Assembly (NCBI RefSeq): GCF_000524195.1
Contig: NW_020170381.1
Span: 3,546,669-3,610,668, forward strand
Reading direction: 5' to 3'
DNA: 64,000 nucleotides
Origin: Echinococcus granulosus
Lineage: Eukaryota; Platyhelminthes; Cestoda; Cyclophyllidea; Taeniidae
The position numbers and the translations under genes were made by a program. Under the pieces are notes generated by a model, which saw only the letters and a list, made by a program, of their open reading frames with translations, was not told where the DNA came from and did no database searches. Positions 12,501-23,117 of this stretch are shown one piece after another. Each line of letters starts with the position of its first letter. Position 1 is the first letter of the stretch.

Positions 12501-15191
12501 GATAATAATATGTTTTGATGCCTAATACATTGTATTTTACACGCATGAGGTGAGTTCAGTAGCTGCCCCAATTCTGGTAGATTGACATGTTTCACTGGCA
12601 TTCTTTAAACGGTCCAATAAACTCGAGTTATTTCATTGTGTCTTTTTTGCTTGCCTAGAAGCGCCAATGCCGTGAGCCGAATTAATTCTATTCAGTGCCT
12701 CCTGGCAAAATTACTGGCATTCATTGATCACATTGAGGTTTCCGAATTCATAAGTTCGGAGAAGCAAAACCTTCTTTCCCGATGCATATCCCTTGTGGAT
12801 AGATTGCAACCCAAAAGGTAAGGTTTCCCTCGCTCTTCAAATAACTTTTATTCGTTCACTCTCATTGACTCACGTTTTTGATGGTTCCCTGCTTTTTAAA
12901 TGTTTGAAAGTGTCAATCGGTTTTACACACTTCTCTGTCACACTTATTGACCAATGTCAACTGTTGTCAAATTTTACTTGATCTCACTGGGATGGCTGTG
13001 ATCACGTGGTTTTTTGCTAACTACCAAAATCCTCTTTTATCCATCTGAATTCTTTGATAAATACTTTTTGTAGCCAAAATAGGGTACTAAGTGGAGCCAC
13101 TATTCTTCGATGTTTGATAGTTGGTGCAGCCTATAATAGGGAGCTTATAATTATAGTTGAAGCAAATGCTTTAGCATTCAAACTAGCCATAAATTATCCC
13201 GAACACAAAAAGATCCTGGACACCAATTTTCATGAGTTAGTCGTTGATTTATAGAACAAAGGTTGACCAAACCCACGGTCAAAACAAATGCATCGTTGCA
13301 TAAAGGTCATACAAAATTGCTGTCCATGTTTTTCATGAAGAAAAAAATATATATATAATCTATAATGTTGAAGAAAAGCAAGAAATATTTGATATACCTA
13401 GCTTAAGCTCCAAGTTATTAGGTATTTTTTTTTTTGCCTTGGTCTAAATATAATGTAGTGCCTTGAGACTACCCTGAAGACTAAAGAGGACATAATACTC
13501 GGGCGGAATACATATGTTCGGCATGCAGCGGGGCTTGGAGCTACTTATAAAGGTAAAATGGCGAATGACTTAAATGGTTCCTTTATAAAAACCAGGGGTT
13601 GAACAAACAGTTACCTAATCACATAGCTCCTCTCAATTTTTGAGTGTCGTCCTCAGCGCTCCCCTTGGTCAACCTCCTGTGTCAGGCGTCACAACGTTGA
13701 CGGTGCTGTAATGGATACACCTACGAGCCAATCGTGGCAGTCATCGAAATTCGATGCAAATGTGGACATGCTTAACCGCAACGTCACTGATCCCTCTTGG
13801 CAATTCTATTAGATCTGGAGTGTCACCTTGTTTGTTAGCTGTATTGGGGGAAGGATAAATGTGCAGGCCATTACGCATGCCCATATTTAGGCGTAGGAAC
13901 ACTGACCTATATCCAGTCATATTGCAAAGGATGGGATTTACCATAGTTCCGTGGGGGGTAGGATTTCGCCTCCATTCTTCCTAGTCATGGTGATCTCACT
14001 TCAGCGCTATCTAGCCATATCTGTTTATCTAGATTCTAGCCAGCTGGTAAAGAAGTGATGGAGGTATCGTGTGTTCACATAGTTGATATTCTCATACAGA
14101 CACGGTAGGCTGCCTCGTAAGGGAACTTTTCAAATGGTTTACGGATAGTTTTACTTCAGATTACAAGACTGGGGTAGCTGCCGAAAGTAGAGGTCATTTT
14201 CAGCCCTTTCATCAGAGATCGTCACCAATTTTCTTCACCGACAGCATATGCACTTCTTCACCGAGCCAAGGTTTATCTCCCCCCGGGTTCGCTTTATGCT
14301 GCCATTAATGCAGTGTCCCAAGACTTCCCTTATTTTTAAGCGGATTATACATATTCGGTATACAGTAGGGCTTGGTGTTACTGGCCTGTCCCGGAGGACA
14401 GCCAACCAGGTAAAAGTACAACTGCGGAGTACCTAAATGGCCATTTTATAAAAACCGATAGTTAAACAAACAACCAAAGTATTACAATAAAATTTTAGGA
14501 ATTCACTTAGTCAGATACCCCTTAAAATAAGGAAATTTTATCAGGCGATTGCCTTGGATACAGTCTATTTTAGGGTCTTTCCTGAGCTAAATTTATCCAA
14601 TTTAGCACTTTCAGACTAAAACAATTTTTTCTCGGCCGATAGTAATTATGTAGTAAAGCACCTATGATGCCACCTCAATATCAAATGGATTGCTCAGAAT
14701 TATTGCAGTTTGCGTATTCTACTGTTGTTAATCAGTTGTGCTTATTTAAAAGTTGACTTAAAATTATTTTATAAATCAGTCAGTGAAGTCGGTTAGATTC
14801 TCTATTCTACATTTCCTTGGTTTGGTTACATGCATGGAAAACTTCGTGAAGAAATACACCCTTGCCCTATCGTCAACACATAAGACCCGTAAAATGTTCG
14901 TTTTTGTGCTAATACTTTTATCTGATAAGCCATCCAATTGACTGTTGCAGAATGGAATGCTGTGCCGGTGGTGGTTCGGGAAACCGCTCTTCCTCACAGA
15001 CAAGATCAAGGGATGCGGTAAATCGTTTGCAACAGTACTTTTCTGAGAATGTGCTCATTCCCCTGCACAACTCAACGCCCTTCTCAACCCTCGAGACTCT
15101 CTCCGCAAATGTCAGAGCCTACTTCCACACCGAGAACATTGTCTCCCGACCCTTTGGCTCATCAACTAAGGACCTATCCAATAAGAGATGA
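6435..15191 (+). CDS. Gene 1: unrecognised helical protein, 7-8 exons
   Basis: I do not recognise this protein. The model joins 6435-6509, 6567-7932, 8944-9105, 9391-9776, 10430-10755, 12659-12817, 13074-13235 and 14951-15191, giving about 958 aa; stopping instead at TAG 13252-13254 gives 884 aa. Every junction keeps phase. The predicted chain is mostly Leu/Glu/Ser/Arg-rich helix. One hydrophobic run is at about residues 157-181, and a charged linker rich in Lys, Glu and Asp is at about 375-405. There is no signal peptide, zinc motif or obvious catalytic motif. The length and all-helical character resemble large scaffold or vesicle-tethering subunits, but this is an impression and not a family call. 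Introns 4 and 5 each carry a solo LTR-like unit, and the last intron would contain a complete TRIM-like element. The start ATG at 6435 is the first in a frame open since the stop at 6393. Confidence 0.6.
6567..7932 (+). CDS. Gene 1 exon 2, main coding exon
   Basis: This 1366-bp exon is the longest open stretch in the window and is the strongest evidence that the gene is real. It starts after the acceptor at 6565-6566 and ends at the donor gtatgtgc (7933) in phase 1. It encodes roughly residues 26-481: helical segments, the hydrophobic run (coded near 6960-7035) and the charged linker near 7620-7710. Local base composition is less AT-rich than in the surrounding introns. Confidence 0.8.
8944..9105 (+). 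CDS. Gene 1 exon 3
   Basis: The exon lies between the acceptor ttccttaag and the donor gtaagaaa and is phase 1 on both sides. It encodes an acidic/basic helical stretch beginning RPDKWISEAG and including FFTELLKSRLIEVEELLKRL. The intron before it (7933-8943) contains nothing I can assign. Confidence 0.7.
9391..9776 (+). CDS. Gene 1 exon 4; possible GC-AG donor
   Basis: The exon starts after the acceptor ccctttgtag in phase 1 and encodes about 129 mostly helical residues, including HHLNLCLSLLDLLRF. Exon 5 needs a phase-0 donor. Two are available: AAG followed by gcaagc at 9777, a good match to the minor GC-AG class, or GTG followed by gtaacc at 9762. The choice changes the protein by five residues. 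Confidence 0.7.
10160..10302 (+). repeat. LTR-like unit with internal deletion, in gene 1 intron 4
   Basis: It begins TGTTGCACCCC and keeps the cttccctgaag block. It then jumps to the ggcctaggaggcaggccgcc block, followed by gcccctaagtggcccgttac and an end at attacgca. About 45 bp of the middle, present in full-length copies, is missing. The unit is in the sense orientation of the host gene. Confidence 0.7.
10430..10755 (+). CDS. Gene 1 exon 5
   Basis: The exon lies between the acceptor ctctcctaag and the near-perfect donor gtaagttg at 10756, entering in phase 0 and leaving in phase 2. It encodes 108 residues from DGQMALCAAHSRFW to ERGFSAN. It has no motif I recognise. Confidence 0.7.
11979..12170 (+). 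repeat. Solo LTR-like unit with ATAA target duplication, in gene 1 intron 5
   Basis: This 192-bp copy runs from TGTAGCGCTCC to GCATTACA, so it has TG...CA ends. The four bases before it (11975-11978) and after it (12171-12174) are both ATAA. This is the cleanest solo copy and defines the ends of the family unit. Confidence 0.8.
12659..12817 (+). CDS. Gene 1 exon 6
   Basis: The exon follows the pyrimidine-rich acceptor tttttgcttgcctag and ends at the donor gtaaggtt, entering in phase 2 and leaving in phase 2. It encodes a helical segment around INSIQCLLAKLLAFIDHI. Because it leaves in phase 2, it can join in frame to either 13074 or 14951. Confidence 0.65.
13074..13254 (+). CDS. Gene 1 exon 7, terminal or internal
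   Basis: The exon follows the acceptor atactttttgtag. Read through, it ends at TAG 13252-13254 (...FHELVVDL). A gttagt donor at 13236, the same hexamer used three times in the PRPSAP gene of this window, would instead cut it at 13235 in phase 2 and join the exon at 14951 in frame. The encoded part (TILRCLIVGAAYNRELIIIV...) is hydrophobic and helical. Confidence 0.55.
13454..14486 (+). mobile_element. TRIM-like element A: two direct LTR-like repeats plus non-coding interior
   Basis: The left repeat is 13454-13623 (TGTAGTGCC...) and the right repeat is 14309-14486 (TGCAGTGTCCC...TATTACA), in the same orientation. They enclose about 685 bp that recurs in four other composites in the window. The element is flanked by ATAA at 13450-13453 and 14487-14490. 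The interior has no long ORF and no gag, protease or reverse transcriptase sequence, so the element would depend on a partner for mobilisation. No tRNA-primed site beginning TGG is visible next to the left repeat. The two repeats differ at many positions, so the insertion is old. Confidence 0.75.
14951..15191 (+). CDS. Probable last exon of gene 1
   Basis: The exon follows the acceptor gactgttgcag and is open for 80 codons to TGA 15189-15191. Its phase fits both exon 6 and the shortened exon 7. It encodes a Ser/Gly-rich start and then a well-behaved sequence including LQQYFSENVLIPLHN. It could instead belong to a separate gene starting at the ATG at 14952. A variant poly(A) signal (attaaa, 15338-15343) lies about 150 bp downstream. 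Confidence 0.45.
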
Positions 15192-16432
15192 TGATGTTGA
15201 TGTTAACAATAGCATAAGCATTATCACGATTAAGTTTAACGCGTTCCAATCCTCACGTCCTAACTCGTGGAATGCCTACACCTGCTTGAGCTTTCCCCAC
15301 GGGTGACAATCCTGTTAATTGCCATCAAAGACTGTGAATTAAATCTGGGTAGATAATCATCGACTCGTAGATTCTGTAGAACCTGTTTAAGTGGATACCT
15401 GGCAGAAAATTGTGACCAATACTGCGCCACCTTAGGCAGCATAGTCTACAGGGAAATTCAAAGGCGGCCGTAGGTGCGCAGTGCGCGTGGGTTAATAATT
15501 TATGCGCATAACCCGCTCCAGACCCAGTCTGCGGTTCCCTTCCCCAACCAATGTTTACATAGTAGAGTTGCTTCACTCGGCCGAAAATAGGAAAGGTTAA
15601 GCGCGCATATCAAGTAAAATAGAACATTGCGTGTCAGGCTATAACTTGGGTCAATTTTGGGTAAGAGAGTATTTAGGATGGCACAGCAGAATGTAGCCTG
15701 TTCACTAGGCATGAAACGTTTGTGCGCGCTTCGCCTGAAAACGCTTTTTGATCAAAATTCCAGTTGTCACTCGAGGTTTATGTCCAAGTTTTGAGGAGTG
15801 AAGGGAAGCCTAGATGGTGTGTATTTAGATTAAAAGAAGGTACTTTAAACAGAGCGAGACTTGGCTGGACTGATTATTTCACGTACTGAGCTGCATTACA
15901 CCTTTCTCGTACTTTTCTACTAGGATTAAGAATTTGAAATTCTAGATTAAAGAGGTATTTTTATTAGAAATTTAGCTCATTTTCCGCGTGTTTTAATGGA
16001 GGGGTTACCATTGGATATCCACCTGTTTGATTTAAAGTTGTAACTTGAATGGTGTTGTATACCATCGGGCCCAAGAATTCAATAAAATTAATTTTAGAAG
16101 AGCAAAGTTGTTGGTCCCATTTCCAATATTTTACATTTTGGTAGGCATTATCTATCATGCTATACCAAGTGAAGTTAAATTAGTCTGTCATCCACGCTGC
16201 TGTAAATGACGTCGTGTTTGACACCTAACTTAAAAGGTTGCTGACATTTAAGCTTGCGCAAAAAATTACGGTATAAATACTATCTCTACTTAAAATAATT
16301 GCGCATGTAAGGACTCTAGAAGGTCAGTAATGGGCTAGACCTTTTCAAAGACGATCATGGTCATTAAGTACTTCCATGGTAAGCCTCAGCCCCTGGCCCA
16401 GTAGGATATGCCCGGAGTACCCTAATGACCAT

Positions 16433-16621
16433 ATAGCGCCTCGAGACTTTCTCGAAGACAAAATGAGACATTATACTGGGACGGAATATGTACTACGTAA
16501 AAAAGTGCTGAGGTCTACTAAAATGGCAGACGGCCAGGCCGCCCAGCAAGGGCACAATGGCGGAGCTCAAATTGCCCTCAGAACGAAAGCCAAGAGTCAA
16601 ACAAATGATCAAAGAATTACA
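16433..16621 (+). repeat. LTR-like unit, forward
   Basis: The family order is visible: TAGCGCC start, ctcgaagaca, actgggacggaat, ggccaggccgcccagcaa, gcacaatggcggagc, and an end at gaattaca. It lies 178 bp from an opposite-strand copy at 16800-16992. Confidence 0.7.
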
Positions 16622-16799
16622 AAAAGGTACTCACACACGATTCTCTTAATTTTCAGCGAGTTTCGGCAGCGAAAATTTCATGCAATGTATCATGCAAAGC
16701 TAATTTTACATTTTTTTTACCTTTGACAACCTCATTTACAACAGTACGTTATTATTTGAGAATCTTTGTCTTTGATATAAAACCTTTTTCATCTGTTTG

Positions 16800-16992
16800 T
16801 GTAATACTTTAATTATTTGTTTTACAGTTCATTTTAATTTCGCTGGCATTTAAGGGCCCGATTTTGTGCTTTAGCTGGGTGGCCTGGCCTCCGGGCTACG
16901 CCATTAGCCTCTCAGCCCTTCTCCACGTAGGCAATACATGTTCTGCTTGAGTGTTATGCCTTCTTTTGTCTTCAGGGAAGTCTGTGGACCTA
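16800..16992 (-). repeat. LTR-like unit, reverse
   Basis: Read on the plus strand it begins TGTAATAC and has the ggcctggcctccgggc block. The block cttcttttgtcttcaggga then leads to the degraded end near 16992. It forms an inverted pair with the copy at 16433-16621. Confidence 0.65.
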
Positions 16993-17967
16993 AATGTGCA
17001 TTAAAATTTCACCTATATTCTGATTTCTAACTTGCTGCTCAGATATCAACCCATTAAAATTGTCTAACATGGGCTTAGATTCTTTCGGGATCACTCGATC
17101 ATGAAGTCGAAAAGTGTTTTAAAACCATATTTTTTGCCTTTATAGTGTTTTTTCAACGGATCATTCCTCGCCTCCATTTGTATACAATTTTTTGATCCAC
17201 TTATAAGCATTCAAGCATGTAGTTATGCCTCAGCAACTATCGCACTACTACCGCATTTGAACACCACACCAAAACTCTAATGCACTCTTAGCAGCAGGGG
17301 CAGAGTTTGTACTGCAGGCAGTTTCAAACCAGTCCCTGCTGCTCCCAACCGATCACTGCAACTCGTGGAGGTCACTTGGCGCTTCTGCGCGTGGGCAACT
17401 ACCAGCACCTTGATTTCAAACTCCTCTAGCTTAAGGTGCACTTAAAACATTACCCTAGTTGAGACTAATGCTTTTTTTCTAATAGTAAATGGAATAGAAT
17501 TCGAGAATGAATATAGAAGTATGTCCTACATCCAAGACTTGCTGTTCATGAGGCACTATGCCACCTTTGTGATGCGCCACTGTGGATTATTGGCGGTCGG
17601 ACGCGAAAGCGAGCACTGCATCGTTGAAGTCGCAAGACACGCAAGCGCTTGCATACGTCCAATCGACTTCCCATTGGCTCATGGCTTGAATAAATCGGCT
17701 TGAGGATGGCGTTTGCATGTTTCTCTTTTTGAACCGGGCTAAATGCCTCTTATTTATTAGATTATAAATCTTTTCAAAATGAAGTCAAGACAGCAGTTCC
17801 TATTTAAGCAAGTAAATTGCACGGACATCGGTCCTCGCAGATCCATTCTCGGCAGTTTTAAAAATTCCCCTTTTCTGTGTTGTTATATTAAGGTTCCCGT
17901 AGCGCACCAAAATTTCATTCAATTTCTGCATCTTAAGAAATTAAATTAAATTACCTTTGAAAGTACT

Positions 17968-18149
17968 TTGTCGGGCTGATGGCGAAGGAAAAATAATGTT
18001 TAGGCAAATATGTGTTGACGAAGTACAGAAGGGATTGTGGGCAAACAGCATGGCCTGTAGGCCATGCTACCCAGCGGATGTGCAAAGGCACAACCTTAAG
18101 TACCCGTGAAAACGAAACAAAGAGTTGAACAAGTAACAAAAGTATTACA
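17968..18149 (+). repeat. Diverged LTR-like unit, forward
   Basis: Recognisable parts are agcatggcctgtaggccatg followed by ctacccagcg, then ttaagtacccgtgaaaacg, gagttgaacaag and the end agtattaca. The left half is badly decayed and its start is approximate. Confidence 0.5.
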
Positions 18150-18761
18150 CACCAGTCTGAGCACTTAGGTAACTTGTGTTACTTCAATTACTATTTAAAT
18201 GTACTTCGGATCAATTAGTCAAATATTTTTATTGTAAAATATTTAGCCCCCAAATAAACAAGATAGAAAGCAACCTTGAGGGAAAATGTAGCAGAATTTG
18301 CGCATTTATCTGTGATTTGAAGAGATTTGTTAACCCCCTATCTTCTTGGTACTGATCTACGGAAATCCAGACTATCAATTTACTTCCACTGACGTCTTGC
18401 GTCTTTTTGAGGAGACAAAATTGAAAAAATCAGATTCCAGAAGTGTCTCTCTCTTACTCCACGGTAATGGTTACCTGCATTCAATGTGGGAATCCTGAAA
18501 ATTAATTTAAATTCACATTATGTTTAACTGTACCTATAAAATTGAAGCGATGAAATTCCTTTTTTTAGAGTGACTATGATGGGCTGAGCAAACCAAAGAT
18601 ACATAACTTAATTATATTTTGGATTTTAATGGAGTGAACATTTAGTCCACATTGTGCTTGTTGTGGTAACAGCTATTTTTCTGAGAAAAATGCGCATTTT
18701 TATAGCTGTCATTGCTAGTTACTCAAAAAATACCCTCATCGAAGAACAGTTTTTGAACGAA

Positions 18762-19797
18762 TGTAATACTTAGATTATTTGCTTTACATTTAATTTTGGT
18801 TTCGTTGACATTGAGGCCTCCACAGATTGTACTTCCGCTTAGCGGCATAGCCCACGGGCCATGCCAGTTAGCCCTCAGACCTTCTCTACGTCTGCAGAAT
18901 ATATTTTGCCCCAGTATTATGTATTTTTTCGTCTTTAGCTAAGTTTCGGGGCCCTGCATTGGTGACAGTGTATTGTGAACCCGATCGAAAAGGGCAGCTA
19001 CTCTAGTTTCTATTGCTAACTGCTTAGCAAAGTGACGGATTAAGGACATATGCTGCGGATGGGAGAATCTGTGATGACCCCTAACAGTAGGGCTGAATTG
19101 GAGGTCTACCTTTGGCAACTACCCCAGTTCTCTGTTCTGCAGGAGTGCTACTAACATTTCCAGCGAAACTAGCTGTGAACCATTTAATAAAGTTCGCTAC
19201 GGACCTGCCTACAGTACCTGCATGAAGATGCCAACGAAGTGAATACGCTATACCCTATCCACCTCACTGCTAGCACTGCTATCCACTGGCAGCACCGAAG
19301 TGTAAACAATGTGGCGAAGCGTAATTGAAGCGAGACCCTACTCTAGCAGAACGATGTTAAGTCCCTATCTTTGTCATTTGACTCTGCTTTCAGGCCTGTA
19401 TTCGTACGACCAGCGTTGGATATACTTGATAGCACATTCCTCCGTACCCGACCCCATCTACCATAGCGAGCGAAACTGCAGATCCAGCAGAATTGCCAAT
19501 TGACTTTGGAGGTAAGTATCTTCTCAATTGCACGCAAATACAATAATTGGCGCAGTTGATTCGTTATGATGGCCGAGGTGAAGGGTTAACTAAGTGCAGC
19601 GCCGGGGACGCCGGCAGTTTAATCTTACTCTAGGTTTTGGCAACGGACCACTTCGGACCTCCTTTCATTGTACTCTTGCCCTGTGGCCTACCTCAGAGCC
19701 GTGCCAGTAACCCCAATCCCTTCTGAACGTCGACGAAGCATATTCTGAACAAATATTATGGCTTCTCTTGTCTTCGGGGAAGTTTTGGGGCGCTGCA
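18762..19797 (-). mobile_element. TRIM-like element C (reverse orientation)
   Basis: Two reverse-orientation units, 18762-18958 (TGTAATACTT...GCCCTGCA) and about 19615-19797 (...GGCGCTGCA), enclose about 655 bp. The interior shares landmarks with elements A, B, D and E, for example the gctgcggatgggagaatctg block and the gaaccatttaataaagttcg block. The total of 1036 bp matches element A (1033 bp). The open frames inside (such as 19309-19503) are not conserved in the other copies, so I take the interior as non-coding. Confidence 0.7.
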
Positions 19798-22290
19798 TAA
19801 ATTTTATTCGATGATACCGGAGTTGCCAAAATGCTAATTTTCATCAGCGTTACCCTTTTAGTGTTGTTATATATTTGATAGGTAGCAATATAAAAAATGT
19901 CCAAATTTCTTATAAACAGCATAGTAAAATGAGTCGTTTTTTGCCTATGCAATTAAATTAATCTACATTTCCTACCTAAAAAGGCGAAAAGCGCTGTATC
20001 ATCTTTAGCCTTTTATGTGCTATCTTTAATTCTAAATTGGAGTAAGACAACTTGCGATTCCTATTCACTACTTTAGAAAATACCTCTTAAGTGATAAATT
20101 TTGGCTCTGTCATTTAAATAATTTCATTTAAAAATATCCATCGGCTCTCAGTGGGACATATTCCTTCATTAGTATTTTTACGAATGGTGTGTTTCGGTGA
20201 GAAATGTTTTCACCCACCTGCTTCTGCACGCTTTTAATCCTATTTCAACTTATAGGCCTTTTGCCTTTGGAAAATAGTGATATCAGTCCCAACCTCATGA
20301 TCTTCCTAGACTTTCTCACAACAAGGAATGCGATATCATAGGGTTAGGCAATGCTTATTTTTCTCATAATTACATAAACCAGTGACTGCATCACCTTCAA
20401 TTAGGGGCAGATACTTGCATTGGCGCTTTCTCATAATGCAACCGATCCAGCTCATCCTAATGGATGGCGTTTTTACCAGTAGGGTATGCAGTGCAGATTA
20501 ATGGTAATCCCAAATTCCGCATTGCTAAGTACTCTTTCTGTGGCATTCTAACAATGTTTTTAAGGAATCTTTAATCATTTGCCCAATTATCTAGCCAGGT
20601 AGAAGGTAAATAGCCTTCTATTAAAAGAAATGAGTTGGATTCGCGCATCCTTGGAACAATGGTGGCGGCCAAGTTATTTTTTAAAAGAAAAGGGTAACTT
20701 GGGCCGTATAATTTACAAAACAAATGCATAATAATAGTTATAACTCTACTGGCATTTTTAAATCTATCTTCAAATTGACTAAACCGAGCAAATAAGATTT
20801 TTGTTGTTGGATTTGTGGGCCCCGTAATTTTAACGACTGCGTCTGAAACCGCCATTCATTTGGAAAACGGTAGTTAGTAATTAAATATGTCATTGATGGT
20901 ATTAACAACCTCTGTTAGTGCACAAAAAATTGCAGCTTTACTGCATTCGGCGAAAATCCAAACGACATGAATCGGAATGGTCCTCCAGTAGTTCTAATAT
21001 GTGGCACTTTGCTATCAAGACCCGTCAAGCTTAAAATCTAGAAGTATAGCGATAAACTTTGCTTTCGTATTAGCCAGTAATGGTAATATTACCACAACTC
21101 TAATAGTTTAGTAAGATTCAGAATTTAAGAAAATTACTTGCTTTCCCCTTTGTTTCCCCTCTTCGTCTCTTACATAAACAGTGTCTGATTTACTAAACTG
21201 TTGCTGAACGTGAAAATCAGGAAACAACTTGTTCTTATCTCCATCCTTCTATGCACAGATATTTATTGATGAAAAATAGGAAAAAATTCTTAAAACACCG
21301 AAACTACATATCTGACCAATGAAAACAACAACCATTTATGCTTCAATCCAGTCGCATTCCCTCCTCATATCTGGCACCTCATCTAATAAACGAGTTTATC
21401 CAAAATGGGGCTCATTTTCCCACAGAAGGGATTGCATATAATTGTTCTTACATGGGGTTGCAGATCTAAAAACTACTTTTGTTGGCAATTTTTATGGATC
21501 ATGGCCGCTTCAATTCAGAGAAACTATAATTGGCTCTACTATTACTAAATAAGTAGAAAGAATACTAAATTTAATTAAATCAGGGCAGCTGGTGCAATCC
21601 ACAAATGCCTGCCACCAAAAACCAAAACTTGAATCTGGTGGAAGTTATTTTGGATTGTCCTTGAATATTATCCGCCAAATTGTCTGAATGAGAAGGCCTT
21701 TTTTTCTTTTTAAGGCCCAAAACTTAGGCCTGTAATTAATGATGTATCCATAAATCCCTAAAGGTAGAAGAATTTTGTCTGAAATGTCTACCTGTCGAAG
21801 GCATTCAGATTTATGATGGGAAGATTTTGACAGTTTTACTAGTAGTTAAGTGGTTGGATTGATAAAATTTGAATTAAGGAAAGTAAAAAGGAGGCAAGTG
21901 TTGTGATTTCTTATGCATTGGAGGTTTCAAATATAACAGATGGCTTTTCGGTATATTTTTGTACATTTTTTATGGTAATACAACAATACAGTTATGAAAA
22001 GTCTAAGATATGTGCACTACCGAAGAGAAATGAGAGAAATAGTACAATAATCACATCGAATCCCTTTACAGCTAACTTGTCTAATTTATTTCCCTGAATT
22101 TTTTTATTCATATTCCTGATAAGGAGTGATTTGAATACCCTCAACTTGATAACTCACTGAAATATTTGACCTTTTCTTCCACTAACACCTTTTTTACTGC
22201 ATAGGAAACGTGAAGGTTACCTTTTTTTCGTGGACGATGGGGAAGACAAACATATGGCATATGACGGGTATCCATCACCCTACCTGCGAC

Positions 22291-22392
22291 GGAGCTGACA
22301 GTTCCACTTGAAGGTAGTTGTCTGATGGACAGGTGAAGCTTGCAATGATCTGTCAGCTCCAGCATTACCATGATTCACACTTTTGTGTGAAT
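22291..22392. other. Two adjacent inverted repeats (hairpin potential)
   Basis: Ggagctgacag at 22291-22301 is the exact reverse complement of 22350-22360 (11-bp stem, 48-nt loop). Directly after it, attcacac at 22373-22380 pairs exactly with 22385-22392 across a TTTT loop. I cannot assign a function. The patch is not part of the TRIM-like family. Confidence 0.5.
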
Positions 22393-23117
22393 AATCGTAA
22401 CTTTTCGCTTATATGAATTTCAAGAAAATTGGCTCTACTTTGAATTCACTTCCTGCTTGGCCAAACTGATGTGGACTTAAGATGATTTGTTGCGTTGGGG
22501 ATGGATTCACCCAACCGATCTGTTAAATGCTTTGTGCACAGATGTAAAGTGAAAAATTTGGAAATGAGTTCCTAACATTTTCAAAAATGCTTTATAGTTG
22601 AGGGCTATCCCATTCAATCCGACTGGTGAAATAGCTGACCGAGATTAGCATTTTGCCCTAGTTACAAAAATATTATTAAAGAAAGAAATTTATGCACAGT
22701 ATAATTTTCATCTCTGATGTTTAAAGCCTTGAATTAATCCAATGAACTATTTTTATCCCAATTCAAACGTTTGAAATACCATATGCATCAGCCTTATAAA
22801 GTAAACGCTTCAGGTGTGAAAATGCAATTTGGTTATAAGCAGGCAATTGGAAAAAAAAGGGCTGGAAGCCTTTTTGAACAATGTGAGATCTAATTAAAAT
22901 GTTCGTCAGCAAAATTTAACCAACTCACCCCTTAATTTAACCTTCTACGATCCCAATAGTTACTCAGATACCTTAAGGAAGGTGTTTTATCCACCCAAAT
23001 TCCTCGGACTCAGCTCAGTTTCCTACACAAGATTGTTCCCAAAATCCGTCATTTGTGTTTCTAATCATGATACAAACATCCATGTTTTGCAACCCATATC
23101 CTGTTAACGCAAGGCAG

